Assembly: GCF_027105095.1 (NCBI RefSeq)
Contig: NZ_CP114278.1
Span: 2,764,501 to 2,828,500, forward strand
Source: Brevundimonas vesicularis
GTDB taxonomy: Bacteria > Pseudomonadota > Alphaproteobacteria > Caulobacterales > Caulobacteraceae
Reading direction: 5' to 3'
Length of the DNA stretch: 64,000 nucleotides
Shown: positions 6,920-15,749 of the stretch, in pieces
How the letters are laid out: each line of letters begins with the position of its first letter
Position numbering within the stretch: position 1 is the stretch's first letter
Notes under the pieces: generated by a model
Told to the model about the DNA's origin: nothing
The model's input: the letters and a program-made list of their open reading frames with translations, nothing else
Database searches by the model: none
Translations under genes and position numbers: made by a program

Positions 6920-8242
6920 ATGTCCGCCTTCATCCATCCTGACGAGATCCGCAGCCGGTTTTCGGCCGCCCTGTCCGCCATGTACCGGGCCGAGGTGCCG
7001 CAATACGGCGACCTGCTGACGCTGGTGGCGGATATCAACGCCGCTACTTTAAAGGCCGATGCCAGCGGCGCCGACAGGCTGGCGGCGTCCGGCGAACTGG
7101 CGCGTCTGTCGGAGGAACGCCACGGCGCCATCCGCGTCGGCACGGCCGATGAACTGGCCACGATCGCGCGCGCCTTTGCGGTGATGGGGATGGAGCCGGT
7201 CAGCTATTACAACCTGGCCCCCGCCGGGGTGCCGGTCCATTCGACCGCCTTCCGTCCCGTCGATCCGGCGGCCCTGGCGCGCAATCCGTTCCGGGTCTTC
7301 ACCTCGCTGTTGCGGCTGGAACTGATCGAGGACGACGCCTTGCGCGCGGAGGCAGCCGAGACGCTGGCTCGCCGCGACATCTTCACCCCCGGCGCGCGTG
7401 AACTGATTGAGACGGCGGAGGCCGCGGGCGGTCTGGACGAGGCTCAGGCCGATCGTTTCGTCTCCGAACTGCTGGAGACCTTCCGCTGGCACGCCCAGGC
7501 GACCGTCAGCGCCGAGACCTACGAACGGCTGGTCGCCGCCCACCGTCTGATCGCCGATGTGGTCAGCTTCAAGGGGCCACACATCAACCACTTGACGCCG
7601 CGCACGCTGGATATCGATGCGGCCCAGACCGCCATGCCCGCGCGCGGCATCAGCCCGAAGGAAACCATCGAGGGTCCGCCCGCCCGCGCCTGTCCGATCC
7701 TGCTGCGCCAGACCAGCTTCAAGGCGTTGCAGGAGGCGATCACCTTCCCCGGCGCCGACGGCCCCACGGCGGGCGCCCACACCGCCCGCTTCGGCGAGAT
7801 CGAACAGCGCGGCTGCGCCCTGACCCCCGCCGGTCGCGCCCTGTATGACGAGGCCCTGGCGAAGAAGGACTTCTCCGCCCTGCCCGACGACTGGGACGCC
7901 CTGCGCCGCGCAGACCTCGCTTGGTTCCGCTATCGCGTGACGCCTGAGGGTCTCGCCGCCCGCGCCGAGACTGCTGATCTGGACGCCCTGATCGCGGCGG
8001 GCCACGTCGTCGCCGAACCCATCACCTATGAAGACTTCCTGCCTGTCAGCGCCGCCGGCATCTTCCAGTCCAACCTGGGATCGGAGGCTCGCGAAACCGC
8101 CTATGCCGTCGATCCCGCCAAGGCCGATTTCGAACAGGCGCTGGGCCGCCCTGTCCAGGACGAGATGGCCCTGTACCGCGCCGAACAGGAAGCCTCGATC
8201 ACAGCGACGCTGAGGGCCTTGGGCCTGACGGAGACGGTCTAG
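6920..8242 (+). CDS. 2-oxoadipate dioxygenase/decarboxylase family protein (DUF1338, HglS/YdcJ)
   Basis: 440 residues, the usual length for the DUF1338 family. Characterised members (Pseudomonas HglS, E. coli YdcJ) use Fe(II) and O2 to convert 2-oxoadipate to D-2-hydroxyglutarate in D-lysine catabolism; the fold is VOC-like. Candidate metal ligands are visible: His in GVPVHSTAFRP, His in FKGPHINHLTPRTLD and Glu in FGEIEQRG. ATG 6920 is chosen over 6893 because GGGAG lies 5 bases upstream. No other lysine-degradation gene is next to it, so the substrate in this organism is inferred from the family only. Confidence 0.85.
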   Translation: MSAFIHPDEIRSRFSAALSAMYRAEVPQYGDLLTLVADINAATLKADASGADRLAASGELARLSEERHGAIRVGTADELATIARAFAVMGMEPVSYYNLAPAGVPVHSTAFRPVDPAALARNPFRVFTSLLRLELIEDDALRAEAAETLARRDIFTPGARELIETAEAAGGLDEAQADRFVSELLETFRWHAQATVSAETYERLVAAHRLIADVVSFKGPHINHLTPRTLDIDAAQTAMPARGISPKETIEGPPARACPILLRQTSFKALQEAITFPGADGPTAGAHTARFGEIEQRGCALTPAGRALYDEALAKKDFSALPDDWDALRRADLAWFRYRVTPEGLAARAETADLDALIAAGHVVAEPITYEDFLPVSAAGIFQSNLGSEARETAYAVDPAKADFEQALGRPVQDEMALYRAEQEASITATLRALGLTETV

Positions 8243-8252
8243 TCCCTTCAAC

Positions 8253-8289
8253 CGGATGCGGGGCTGGCGACGCCCCGCGTCCATCCGGC
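8253..8289 (+). terminator. Hairpin after the DUF1338 gene
   Basis: A two-part stem: CCGGATG with CATCCGG and, inside it, CGGGGC with GCCCCG, around a 7-base loop and one 4-base bulge. It begins 11 bases after the stop. No T-run is present, so Rho-independent activity is uncertain. Confidence 0.4.
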
Positions 8290-8328
8290 GTCTTGCCTGA
8301 TGCGCAGACGCGGATCATAGACGCGGCC

Positions 8329-10176
8329 GTGAACCCGTCCGCTTCCCCGACCCAGCGCCGTTACGATCTCGACTGGATCCGGGTCGGCGCTTTCGGCCTG
8401 CTGATCCTGTATCATGTGGGCCTGGTTTACGGGGTCTATGACTGGCACATCCACAGCGCCCACACCTTCGAGTGGATGCGTGAGGCGATCCTGGTCACCA
8501 ATCCCTGGCGGCTGACCCTGCTGTTTCTGGTGTCCGGCGCCGCCCTGCGGTTCATGACCTTCCGGCGCACCCCGCGCGAGGTCGCCCGCGCCCGGTTCGA
8601 GCGGCTGGTCCCGCCCCTGATCTTCGGCGCCCTGGTTCTGGTGCCGATCCAGTCCTGGATCGAGTCGATGGACAAGGGCGGCTGGCCCGGCGGCGTCGCC
8701 GGCTTCGTCGCCTGGCTGGGCCATGAGTTCGGCTGGAGCGGTCTCGCCGACGGCGTGCCGGTCAACCATCTTTGGTTCATCGTCTATATCGCGGTCTACA
8801 GCCTGATCGCCGTGGTTCTGTGGCGCCAGCCCGGCCTGATCGACCGACTGGGGAACGGGTTGGAAAAGGCGCTGACCGGCCCACGCCTGCTGGTCCTGCC
8901 GATCCTCTATCTGTTCGCCATCCGGTGGCTGCTCTTTCCCTGGTTCGGCCTGACCAACACCCTGCACAACGACTGGTACAATCACGCCCTGTCGCTGGTC
9001 GCCTTCCTGTTCGGCTTCAGCATCGTGGGGCGTGAGAGCCTGTGGCGCACGATGGAGCGCTATCGCTGGATCGCCCTGGCCCTGGCGGCCGTCGCCCTCC
9101 CGATCATGATGGTCCAGGTCTGGCATCCCGGCGCGCGGGCCTTCTGGGGCGTGCCCAAGGCCGCCGTTTACGGCATCGACCAATGGGCGGTGATCGTCGC
9201 CATCCTGGGCTTCGGCTATCGCCATCTGCGCGACCGGGGCGGCCCTGCGCTCAACTATCTGACGCAGGCGACCTTTCCCCTCTATCTGGCGCACCAGACG
9301 GTGCTGGTCGCGGCCGTCTGGATCATCCGCCCGGCGAACCTGCCGGCGCCGGTCGAACTGCTGTCCCTTATCGCCATCACCTTCGTCGGCAGCCTGGCGA
9401 TCTATGAGGTCGTGCGTCGCATCCCGGCCATTCGCCCGCTGTGGGGGCTGAAGCCGCTGGACGGCCGGCCCTGGCCGCTGGACCTTCAAGCCCTGCTGAA
9501 GCCGCAGGTTCGCTATCACCGCCGTCGTCGCCTGCTGGGCGTGGGCGTCGCCGCCCCGCTTCTGGCCCTGACGGTGGTCGCGGTGGCCATCCTCGCCTAC
9601 CCCGGCTTCAACAATGCCACCCAGTATCTCAGCGAACTGGGCGGGACGACGGCCAAGGCGCCGATCATCTTCAACGGCGGGGTTTTCGTCGCCGGCGTCA
9701 TGGCCGGTCTGGCGGGGATCGGCTTTGGTCTGGCCATCTACGCCCTGACCGGCGCGCGGGTCGCAGCTTGGGTCATCGCCATCGTCTTCATCTTGGCTGG
9801 CGGCGGCATGTCGGCCTCGACCCTGTGGCCCTGGCCCGATCCGCGCCACATGATCATCAACCTGGCCCTGGGCATCCAGCTGGCGCCGATGCTGCTGCTG
9901 TGGGGACTGGCCAAACGCCGGGACGTGCCGCGCCTGAAGCTCTTCCTCGCCGTCACCTTCGTCGTGATGGCGATTCTGATGGTCCTGACCAAGCACCTCG
10001 TCTTCCCCGGCACGGTCAACGACGCCAACGTCGGCTGGTGGGAGCGTCTCTACGCCATCGTTCTGGTCTGCTGGGTGGGGGTTGCAGCCTGGGTCCTGGA
10101 CCGTAAACTGCTGTCGGTCGCCACGGAGTCGCCGCACGGCCGCCCGGCTTCCGCCGCGTTCGACGTTCCGGCCTGA
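8329..10176 (+). CDS. OpgC-like membrane acyltransferase (Acyl_transf_3) fused to a DUF998-like domain
   Basis: 615 residues from GTG 8329 (TTG 8293 would give 627; neither has a strong ribosome site). Residues ~10-380 are an acyltransferase-3 membrane domain: RYDLDWIRVGAFGLLILYHVG at the start, TFRRTPREVARARFERLVPPL, NHLWFIVYI and a late YLAHQTVLV segment, about ten helices. This resembles OpgC, which succinylates osmoregulated periplasmic glucans; the glucan synthase gene opgH lies next downstream. Residues ~395-600 form a second block of about six helices with NATQYLSELGG, resembling DUF998 proteins. Fusion of the two is unusual to my knowledge. The substrate is inferred from the neighbour. 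Confidence 0.75.
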   Translation: MNPSASPTQRRYDLDWIRVGAFGLLILYHVGLVYGVYDWHIHSAHTFEWMREAILVTNPWRLTLLFLVSGAALRFMTFRRTPREVARARFERLVPPLIFGALVLVPIQSWIESMDKGGWPGGVAGFVAWLGHEFGWSGLADGVPVNHLWFIVYIAVYSLIAVVLWRQPGLIDRLGNGLEKALTGPRLLVLPILYLFAIRWLLFPWFGLTNTLHNDWYNHALSLVAFLFGFSIVGRESLWRTMERYRWIALALAAVALPIMMVQVWHPGARAFWGVPKAAVYGIDQWAVIVAILGFGYRHLRDRGGPALNYLTQATFPLYLAHQTVLVAAVWIIRPANLPAPVELLSLIAITFVGSLAIYEVVRRIPAIRPLWGLKPLDGRPWPLDLQALLKPQVRYHRRRRLLGVGVAAPLLALTVVAVAILAYPGFNNATQYLSELGGTTAKAPIIFNGGVFVAGVMAGLAGIGFGLAIYALTGARVAAWVIAIVFILAGGGMSASTLWPWPDPRHMIINLALGIQLAPMLLLWGLAKRRDVPRLKLFLAVTFVVMAILMVLTKHLVFPGTVNDANVGWWERLYAIVLVCWVGVAAWVLDRKLLSVATESPHGRPASAAFDVPA

Positions 10177-10216
10177 CTTCACCCCCACATTTTTTGGTTT
10201 CATCAACATTGCGTGA

Positions 10217-10245
10217 TTGAAAATCGCGCGAATGTGATCGATTAT
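10217..10245 (+). promoter_or_regulatory. Candidate promoter of opgH
   Basis: In a locally AT-rich stretch, TTGAAA (10217-10222) is followed 17 bases later by GATTAT (10240-10245), a good vegetative-type -35/-10 pair, about 80 bases upstream of the opgH ATG. It implies opgH can be transcribed separately from the acyltransferase gene. Confidence 0.45.
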
Positions 10246-10329
10246 GCAGGTCGTGTTGCAGTGCAGCACTCCGCGTCGTCCCCAGCCCTCGGGACGACAT
10301 CCGGTTCACTCGGGGGCGTCCAGAGCGGC

Positions 10330-12294
10330 ATGAACAAGCTGGCGATCCGGCCTGTCGAACAGGCTGAAATCGAGACGACGATCCACGGCGCGCAAACGCC
10401 TAGCTGGTCGTGGCTGCCCGACGAGGCGCCGCTGGCCATGCCGGTTCAGTCCCTGTCCGCGCCCGACGCCGTCGCCGACGTGACGCCCGCGACCTCGCCG
10501 CGCACGGTAGCGTCGCGTCGCCTGGCCCTGCTGGCCGGCACCATCGTCCTGACCGGCCTGTCGGCCATCACCCCCTTCTACCTCTATGCCCGCAAGGGTT
10601 GGGACGGCACCGAGATCCTGGCCTTCAGCCTGTTCATGGTCCTGATCACCGCCATCTCCTGCTGGTTCGTCAGCGGCCTGATGGGCCTGTTCGTCATGCT
10701 GCGCGGCAAGGATCAGGCGGACCTCGCCTTCTCGCCGCATCCGCCGATGCCGCGCACCCGCACGGCCCTGCTGATGCCGCTGTACAACGAGGACGCACGC
10801 TCGTCCTTCGCGCGCCTGTCCCAGATCGATTCCTGCCTGGCGCGTCTGGGCGCCTCGTCCGCCTTCGACATCTTCGTGCTGAGCGATTCGACCAAGGAAG
10901 ACGCCGCCGCTGCCGAGCGTTCGGTGTTCCAATCGTTCCGCATGGCCGCCAACTCCAAGGCCTTCTATCGCCGCCGCACCGACAATGCCGAGCGCAAGGC
11001 CGGCAACCTGGCCGAATGGGTCCGTCGTTTCGGCGGCGCCTACGAGAATATGATCGTCCTGGACGCCGACAGCACCATGGCCGGCGAGACCCTGCTGCGC
11101 ATGGTCGACGCCATGGAGCGCAATCCCGGCGTGGGCCTGATCCAGACCGCCCCGGTCATCATCAAGGCCCGCACCATCTTCGCGCGTGTGTCCCAGTATT
11201 CGGTGCGCCTGTACGGCCGCGTCGCCGCTGCCGGCCTGGCCTACTGGACCGGTTCGGAATCCAGCTACTGGGGCCACAACGCCATCATCCGCACGCGCGC
11301 CTTCGCCGCCTGCTGCGGCCTGCCGCACCTGAAGGGCAGGAAGCCCTTCGGCGGTCACATCATGAGCCATGACGTCGTCGAGGCCGCCCTGATGCGCCGC
11401 GCCGGCTGGGCCGTCCACGTCACCGCCTCGCTGGACGGATCGTGGGAAGAGACCCCGCCGTCGATCACCGACTTCATCCGCCGCGACCACCGCTGGTTCC
11501 AGGGCAACCTCCAGCACCTGGGCCTGATCACGGCCAAGGGCCTGTCGCCGATGAGCCGCCTGCAGCTGCTGATGGGCTGCATGGCCTATCTGTCGTCGCC
11601 CCTGTGGCTGGCGTCGCTGATGGTCGGCCTGTTCATCCAGATGTTCTATCCGGTCGACTGGACCAGCTTCTTCTACATCCTGAACCCCCAGTTCACGCCC
11701 TTCATGCTGGCCTCCTTCCTGTCCGGCGTGCTGCTGATCGGGCCCAAGTTCATGGGCGCCGCCCTGGTCCTCAGCCGTCCGGCCGAGTTGCGCGCCTTCG
11801 GCGGCCGTCGCGCCATCGCCAAGGGCATGGCGGCCGAGATCGCCCTGTCGGCGATCCTGGCCCCCATCCTGATGGTCGCCAACACCAAGGCCTTCATCCA
11901 GATCGTCTCGGGCCACGACACCGGCTGGTCGACCCAGCAGCGCGAGGCCGACGGCCTGGCCTGGTCCGACGCCTTCCGCGCCATGCGCTGGCAGATGATC
12001 GCCGGCGTGGGCTTCCTGATCCCGCTCGCCGTCCGTCCCGACCTGGCCACCTGGTTCGCCCCGATCGTCCTGCCGCTGCTGCTGGCCGCCCCGATCACCG
12101 TCTGGACCTCGCGCGTCCGTTCGGGCGACAAGCTGGCGGCCAAGGGCTATCTGGTCACCCCGGTTCAGGACGGCGTCAGCGTTTCGCCGGCCGTCCTGCA
12201 CACGCCGCGCTCGCCGCTGCGTGCGGTCGCCGGCGGCGTCCTGGCCCCCGTCGCCGCCCCGGCCATGGTCCCGGCCCGCGCGCCCGAGCTCTGA
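10330..12294 (+). CDS. opgH: Glucans biosynthesis glucosyltransferase H
   Basis: Synthesises the linear beta-1,2-glucan backbone of osmoregulated periplasmic glucans from UDP-glucose and exports it across the inner membrane. 654 residues. Two helices at about 65-85 and 97-125 precede a GT2 domain (LLMPLYNEDARSSF, LSDSTKED near 185, catalytic DADS near 245, and RRDHRWFQGN, the QxxRW-type acceptor site). Several C-terminal helices form the translocation channel. ATG 10330 fits the family length; a longer frame to 10213 is rejected. No opgG is present in the window, although opgG and opgH are often adjacent; the neighbour is the OpgC-like acyltransferase. Confidence 0.92.
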   Translation: MNKLAIRPVEQAEIETTIHGAQTPSWSWLPDEAPLAMPVQSLSAPDAVADVTPATSPRTVASRRLALLAGTIVLTGLSAITPFYLYARKGWDGTEILAFSLFMVLITAISCWFVSGLMGLFVMLRGKDQADLAFSPHPPMPRTRTALLMPLYNEDARSSFARLSQIDSCLARLGASSAFDIFVLSDSTKEDAAAAERSVFQSFRMAANSKAFYRRRTDNAERKAGNLAEWVRRFGGAYENMIVLDADSTMAGETLLRMVDAMERNPGVGLIQTAPVIIKARTIFARVSQYSVRLYGRVAAAGLAYWTGSESSYWGHNAIIRTRAFAACCGLPHLKGRKPFGGHIMSHDVVEAALMRRAGWAVHVTASLDGSWEETPPSITDFIRRDHRWFQGNLQHLGLITAKGLSPMSRLQLLMGCMAYLSSPLWLASLMVGLFIQMFYPVDWTSFFYILNPQFTPFMLASFLSGVLLIGPKFMGAALVLSRPAELRAFGGRRAIAKGMAAEIALSAILAPILMVANTKAFIQIVSGHDTGWSTQQREADGLAWSDAFRAMRWQMIAGVGFLIPLAVRPDLATWFAPIVLPLLLAAPITVWTSRVRSGDKLAAKGYLVTPVQDGVSVSPAVLHTPRSPLRAVAGGVLAPVAAPAMVPARAPEL

Positions 12295-12312
12295 TCGGGC
12301 CAAAAGCGATGC

Positions 12313-12334
12313 GTGGCGGCCACAGCGCCGCCAC
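12313..12334 (+). terminator. Hairpin after opgH
   Basis: GTGGCGGC and GCCGCCAC make a perfect 8-bp stem with a 6-base loop, 19 bases after the opgH stop. No T-run follows. Confidence 0.35.
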
Positions 12335-12412
12335 AACCGTCACAGCCTAGCTCGACGGCGGAAGGGTTCGCGTTCAGTCTTGGATTTCAGCCACCTGTTG
12401 CGGACTGATTCC

Positions 12413-12730
12413 ATGACCAAGAAGACCAGCGCCGACACCAAGCCCGACCTGCGGATCGTCGAATCCGAGTCCGCCGTCTATGACCTGATGCGCGCGCCCG
12501 AAACCACGGCCGACCGCGTCAAACGTCTTCAGCTCGAAGCCCACGCCCTGGCGCTGGAAGAGATCGAGGCGCTGGAACGGCTGCTGCTCGAAGCCGCAGC
12601 CAAGGCCAAGGCCATCGCCGACGGCGGCGACGCCTATCCGGTAGGCGCGCGCGAGATCGCCTCGCGTCTCGCCGCCGACCTGCCGAACCGCGCCGAGACC
12701 ATCAAGACCATCGTCCACCGCGTCGGCTGA
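12413..12730 (+). CDS. Conserved hypothetical protein (105 aa), helical
   Basis: A soluble, highly charged Ala/Glu-rich protein. Residues ~45-75 (LQLEAHALALEEIEALERLLLEAAAKAKA) look like a coiled coil or long amphipathic helix; the end (PNRAETIKTIVHRVG) is basic. No signal peptide, membrane helix or catalytic motif. ATG 12413 is chosen because the longer frame reaches into the opgH 3' end. I recall proteins of this kind in Caulobacterales but know of no function. It is separate from opgH by 118 bases. Confidence 0.65.
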   Translation: MTKKTSADTKPDLRIVESESAVYDLMRAPETTADRVKRLQLEAHALALEEIEALERLLLEAAAKAKAIADGGDAYPVGAREIASRLAADLPNRAETIKTIVHRVG

Positions 12731-12809
12731 AAAACCGAAGCTGGGCCGTCGGAACGACCCGCCTGCCCGTCCGCTTTCCTGAAGACCCCATCTTCAGGAG
12801 ACGACATCC

Positions 12810-13796
12810 ATGGACGACCGGACCCACGCGCGCGCCGAAGACATCGCCGATCAGGAACGCGCCATCCAGCGCGACATTGACGCCAAGGACAAGGCGTCCG
12901 GCGATGACAAACCGTCCGGCGCGATGCAGGCCGGCGCCCGCCCCTACCCCGAACCGCCCTTCCCGAAACAGCACCAGACCAAGCCGGGCGACGAGGCCGC
13001 GCTGGATCCCGCGCCCCTCTATGATGCGCCCTTCTGGAAGGGGTCGGGCAAGCTGGACGGGTTCGCCGCCCTGATCACCGGCGCCGATTCCGGCATCGGC
13101 CGTTCAGTCGCCGTCCTGTTCGCGCGCGAGGGCTGCGACGTCGTCATCTGCCATCTGGATGAGGACGCTGACGCCGAAACCACCAAGGCCGCCGTCGAGG
13201 CCGAGGGTCGCCGCGCCGTGGTGTTGAAGGGCGATGTCTCCGATCCCGCCTTCGCCGAGATGGCGGTCAAGGCCACGCTCGACGCCTTCGGCCGGCTGGA
13301 CGTCCTGGTCCCGAACGCCGCCTTCCAAGAGCACGTCCCCGCCTTCGAGGACCTGACGTACGAGCATTTCGACCGCACGCTGAAGACCAACCTCTACGGC
13401 TATTTCAACATGACCAAGGCGGCTGTTCCGCACATGAAGGCCGGCGGCGCCATCGTCATGACCGGCTCCGTCACCGGTCTGATGGGCAACAAGGATCTGC
13501 TCGACTATTCCCTGACCAAGGGCGGCATCCACGCCTTTGCCCGTTCGCTGGGCACGCATCTGGCGCCGCGCGGCATTCGCGTGAACGTCGTCGCGCCCGG
13601 CCCGGTCTGGACCCCGCTGAACCCCGCCGACAAGGACGCCGAAGCGACCTCGAAGTTCGGCGCTGACACGGTGATGAAACGCCCGGCCCAGCCCGAGGAA
13701 ATCGCGCCCGCCTACGTCTTTTTGGCCTCGCCCCAGATGTCCAGCTTCATCACCGGCGAGATCCTGCCGATCATCGGCGGCTACGCCGGCGGCTGA
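12810..13796 (+). CDS. Short-chain dehydrogenase/reductase, YghA-like
   Basis: 328 residues. A ~75-residue hydrophilic extension (PYPEPPFPKQHQTKPGDE) precedes the Rossmann domain, typical of the YghA/glucose-1-dehydrogenase-like SDRs, which are often linked to general stress. NAD(P) motif TGADSGIGR, then NAA in place of the usual NNAG Asn pair (VPNAAFQ), catalytic Ser in MTGSVTG and YxxxK as YSLTKGG. Ends with the tetramerisation segment GEILPIIGGYAGG. AGGAGACGACATCC precedes the ATG. The oxidised substrate is unknown. Confidence 0.85.
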   Translation: MDDRTHARAEDIADQERAIQRDIDAKDKASGDDKPSGAMQAGARPYPEPPFPKQHQTKPGDEAALDPAPLYDAPFWKGSGKLDGFAALITGADSGIGRSVAVLFAREGCDVVICHLDEDADAETTKAAVEAEGRRAVVLKGDVSDPAFAEMAVKATLDAFGRLDVLVPNAAFQEHVPAFEDLTYEHFDRTLKTNLYGYFNMTKAAVPHMKAGGAIVMTGSVTGLMGNKDLLDYSLTKGGIHAFARSLGTHLAPRGIRVNVVAPGPVWTPLNPADKDAEATSKFGADTVMKRPAQPEEIAPAYVFLASPQMSSFITGEILPIIGGYAGG

Positions 13797-13802
13797 ACCG
13801 AA

Positions 13803-13830
13803 CCGCCGCCCTGCGATCGCGGGGCGGCGG
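13803..13830. terminator. Hairpin between convergent genes
   Basis: A 12-bp GC-rich stem (CCGCCGCCCTGC with GCGGGGCGGCGG, one T-G wobble) and a GATC loop sit between the SDR gene and the convergent acetyltransferase gene. Only weak T content follows on either side. Confidence 0.45.
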
Positions 13831-13836
13831 CCTCGC

Positions 13837-14121
13837 CTAGGCCAAGACGTCGTCGTAATCGGGATGCCGCTTGTGCCAGGCGACGGCGTAGCTGCAACGC
13901 GGAAACAGCTTCAGCCCCTTCTGGCGCGCATGATCGGCCAGCGACTGCATGAACCGCCCCGCTGCGCCTGATCCGCGCAGCGATGGCTCGGCCTCGACAT
14001 GCAGGATGATCCGCGCATCGCCCTTCACGGCATAGTCGGCCCAGACCAGGCCCGCGCCCTTGTCGTCGTCGAACGCCTGTTCGAACCGGTTGTCGCCTTC
14101 GACGTCCTTGAACTGTCCCAT
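13837..14121 (-). CDS. Small GNAT-like N-acetyltransferase (COG2388/NATD1 type)
   Basis: 94 residues, matching the short one-domain GNAT family that contains YjdJ and human NATD1. Visible signatures are ARIILHVEAEPSLRGSGAAGRFM (the acetyl-CoA pyrophosphate loop, here R-G-S-G-A-A) and the C-terminal LFPRCSYAVAWHKRHPDY, which is diagnostic for this family. Start at 14121 because AGGAG lies 6 bases upstream; the longer frame adds ten unlikely residues. Substrate unknown. Confidence 0.8.
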   Translation of the reverse strand: MGQFKDVEGDNRFEQAFDDDKGAGLVWADYAVKGDARIILHVEAEPSLRGSGAAGRFMQSLADHARQKGLKLFPRCSYAVAWHKRHPDYDDVLA

Positions 14122-14187
14122 CGGGTTCTCCTTTGACGGATCAACCGCCAAGGCCGCCGGGACGTTCCGTCACGTTCAAATCGGCCC

Positions 14188-14571
14188 TTAGATCGGCTTG
14201 TCGTTCAGCAGATTCAGCAGGCCGATCACGCTCTTGACCGTGAACCAGACGCTGAGCAGGAACCAGACCAGCAGGAACAGCAGCAGGAACGGAATGCCGA
14301 TCAGCACCACCGACGCCAGGGCGCTGACAAAGATCCCGACCCAGGCCGCGATGGTCCACCAGAAGACTGACCAGAACAGCCGGATCTGCGCCTCGATATG
14401 CTGGCGCGCCACGCCCGTCGCCGTCCCGCGCGTGACATAGGACACCACCAGCCCGATCAAAACCAGCACATTGGCGCTGGGGATCGACAGGATGAACAGG
14501 GCCCAGGCGATCAGCGCTCCGACCTTGCCCTCCGAAGTCTGCCCGGCGATGAAATTGGGTTCGTTCGTCAT
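14188..14571 (-). CDS. DUF4870-type membrane protein (127 aa)
   Basis: Three or four hydrophobic segments: ~16-32 (KVGALIAWALFILSIP), ~36-47, ~66-85 and ~88-115. The second membrane protein just upstream on the same strand ends 10 bases before this ATG, so the two are co-transcribed. The pattern (short N-terminus, helix, HIEAQIRLFW cytoplasmic loop, two further helices) is that of DUF4870/Tic20-like proteins. Function unknown. Confidence 0.7.
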   Translation of the reverse strand: MTNEPNFIAGQTSEGKVGALIAWALFILSIPSANVLVLIGLVVSYVTRGTATGVARQHIEAQIRLFWSVFWWTIAAWVGIFVSALASVVLIGIPFLLLFLLVWFLLSVWFTVKSVIGLLNLLNDKPI

Positions 14572-14581
14572 CGTCGGTCCT

Positions 14582-15250
14582 TCAGAACAGCAGGCTGCGG
14601 GGGCGAGGAACGGCCTGTCCGCTCTTCAGTTTCAGCACCCCGAACGCGCCGCGCGCCAGGACCCAGATCGCCAGGGCGAACAGCACCAGCACGCCGATGT
14701 TGACCACGATCAAAAGGGCCCCGACGACCGCCGCCCCGACCGCGCCGACGATGGTGCGCTGCTGATAGACGGCGTGGCTGTGCTCCAGCGGATCCGTCGA
14801 CCCATCGCGCCGCATCACCGCCAGCAGGGCCACCAGGCACGACACGCCCAGCGTCGGCACGGCCAGCAGGATCAGCACATAGACCGCATACAGCCGCATC
14901 GGCACGACCGGTCCTTCACGACGCGGCGCAGCCTCGGCCGTCAGACGCTGGCGCACCGCGCGTACGGCCGGCGCCGGCTTGGCCTCGACAGGCTTCGGCT
15001 CGGACCGGGGCGGAAACGGCGCCGTCGGCCGGGTCGTCGGGCCAGATCGGTCGAATGGCCCCGGCCCCGGCGCCAACTCCGGCGGATCGAACAGGTCCGG
15101 TTCGGGCTCGTCTGAAGGAAACGGCTCCGGTTGCCGCTCACGCGCACGGCCCGCCAGCGACGCGGGCGAGACGAAGCCGACCTCGGCGTCATGATCATGG
15201 TCGTGATCGCGGGGCGCTGCTGGGTCTTTCGGATCGCCGGGTTCGGCCAT
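14582..15250 (-). CDS. Membrane protein with long acidic, His/Pro-rich N-terminus (222 aa)
   Basis: ATG 15250 is chosen; the frame continues upstream to 15481 but there it is antisense-like and overlaps folB. Residues ~1-115 are disordered: Pro, Glu and Asp rich with a DHDHDHD run near residue 17. Two or three helices follow from ~122 (MRLYAVYVLILLAVPTLGVSC) and ~165-200, giving a DUF4870-like core similar to the next gene. The two may act together. The Asp-His run could bind metal. Function unknown. Confidence 0.65.
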   Translation of the reverse strand: MAEPGDPKDPAAPRDHDHDHDAEVGFVSPASLAGRARERQPEPFPSDEPEPDLFDPPELAPGPGPFDRSGPTTRPTAPFPPRSEPKPVEAKPAPAVRAVRQRLTAEAAPRREGPVVPMRLYAVYVLILLAVPTLGVSCLVALLAVMRRDGSTDPLEHSHAVYQQRTIVGAVGAAVVGALLIVVNIGVLVLFALAIWVLARGAFGVLKLKSGQAVPRPRSLLF

Positions 15251-15332
15251 GAACAACGCTTCTGTCACGCCGGACGCCCGGCTGGAATCTACCGACGACA
15301 ATGGCGGTCGGCGCGGCGCGAAGCAACCGCCC

Positions 15333-15746
15333 TTACCGCCCCAGCACGATCTCGCAGCCCGGCGCCGCCACCGCCGCCAGGGCGCCCGGCTTTTCGATCC
15401 GCACCGTGGCCCGCTGCACGCGGTTGTCCTCCAGGCACGCCCGCGCCAGCCGTTCGGCGAAGGTCTCCACCAGCCCCACATGCCCCTCGGCGGCGATGGC
15501 GCGCGCGGCGTCGGCTACGGTCTCATAGTTGATGGTGTCGCCCAGCCGCTCGATGGGGCGCGGCGCCAGCTCCAGCGTCACATCGATCACCAGCCGCTGC
15601 AGCCGCCCCTGCTCATGGTCATAGACCCCGATCCCGGCCTCGACCTCCAACCCGCGCACGAACACGCTCAGCCGCTCGAAACGCAGCGGCCCGAAAAGCA
15701 GGGGATCGTCCGCCGGAGCCGGCGTCGCCAGAGGAGAGGAAACCAC
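15333..15746 (-). CDS. folB: Dihydroneopterin aldolase
   Basis: Converts 7,8-dihydroneopterin to 6-hydroxymethyl-dihydropterin and glycolaldehyde in folate synthesis. 137 residues with a ~20-residue N-terminal extension. Family motifs: GVYDHEQGR near residue 40, NYETV near 73, GLVETFAERLA with the substrate-binding Glu, and IEKPGAL near the end. GTG start at 15746 with AGGAG 6 bases upstream. It directly follows the FolM-like reductase on the same strand, a pteridine pair also seen in other alphaproteobacteria. Confidence 0.92.
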   Translation of the reverse strand: MVSSPLATPAPADDPLLFGPLRFERLSVFVRGLEVEAGIGVYDHEQGRLQRLVIDVTLELAPRPIERLGDTINYETVADAARAIAAEGHVGLVETFAERLARACLEDNRVQRATVRIEKPGALAAVAAPGCEIVLGR

Positions 15747-15749
15747 GCG

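Noticed and set aside
8248..12336. Long minus-strand frames (673 and 676 residues) opposite the acyltransferase and opgH
   Set aside because: Gly/Gln/Asp/His-rich antisense translations without domains; the sense frames are membrane proteins with recognisable motifs.
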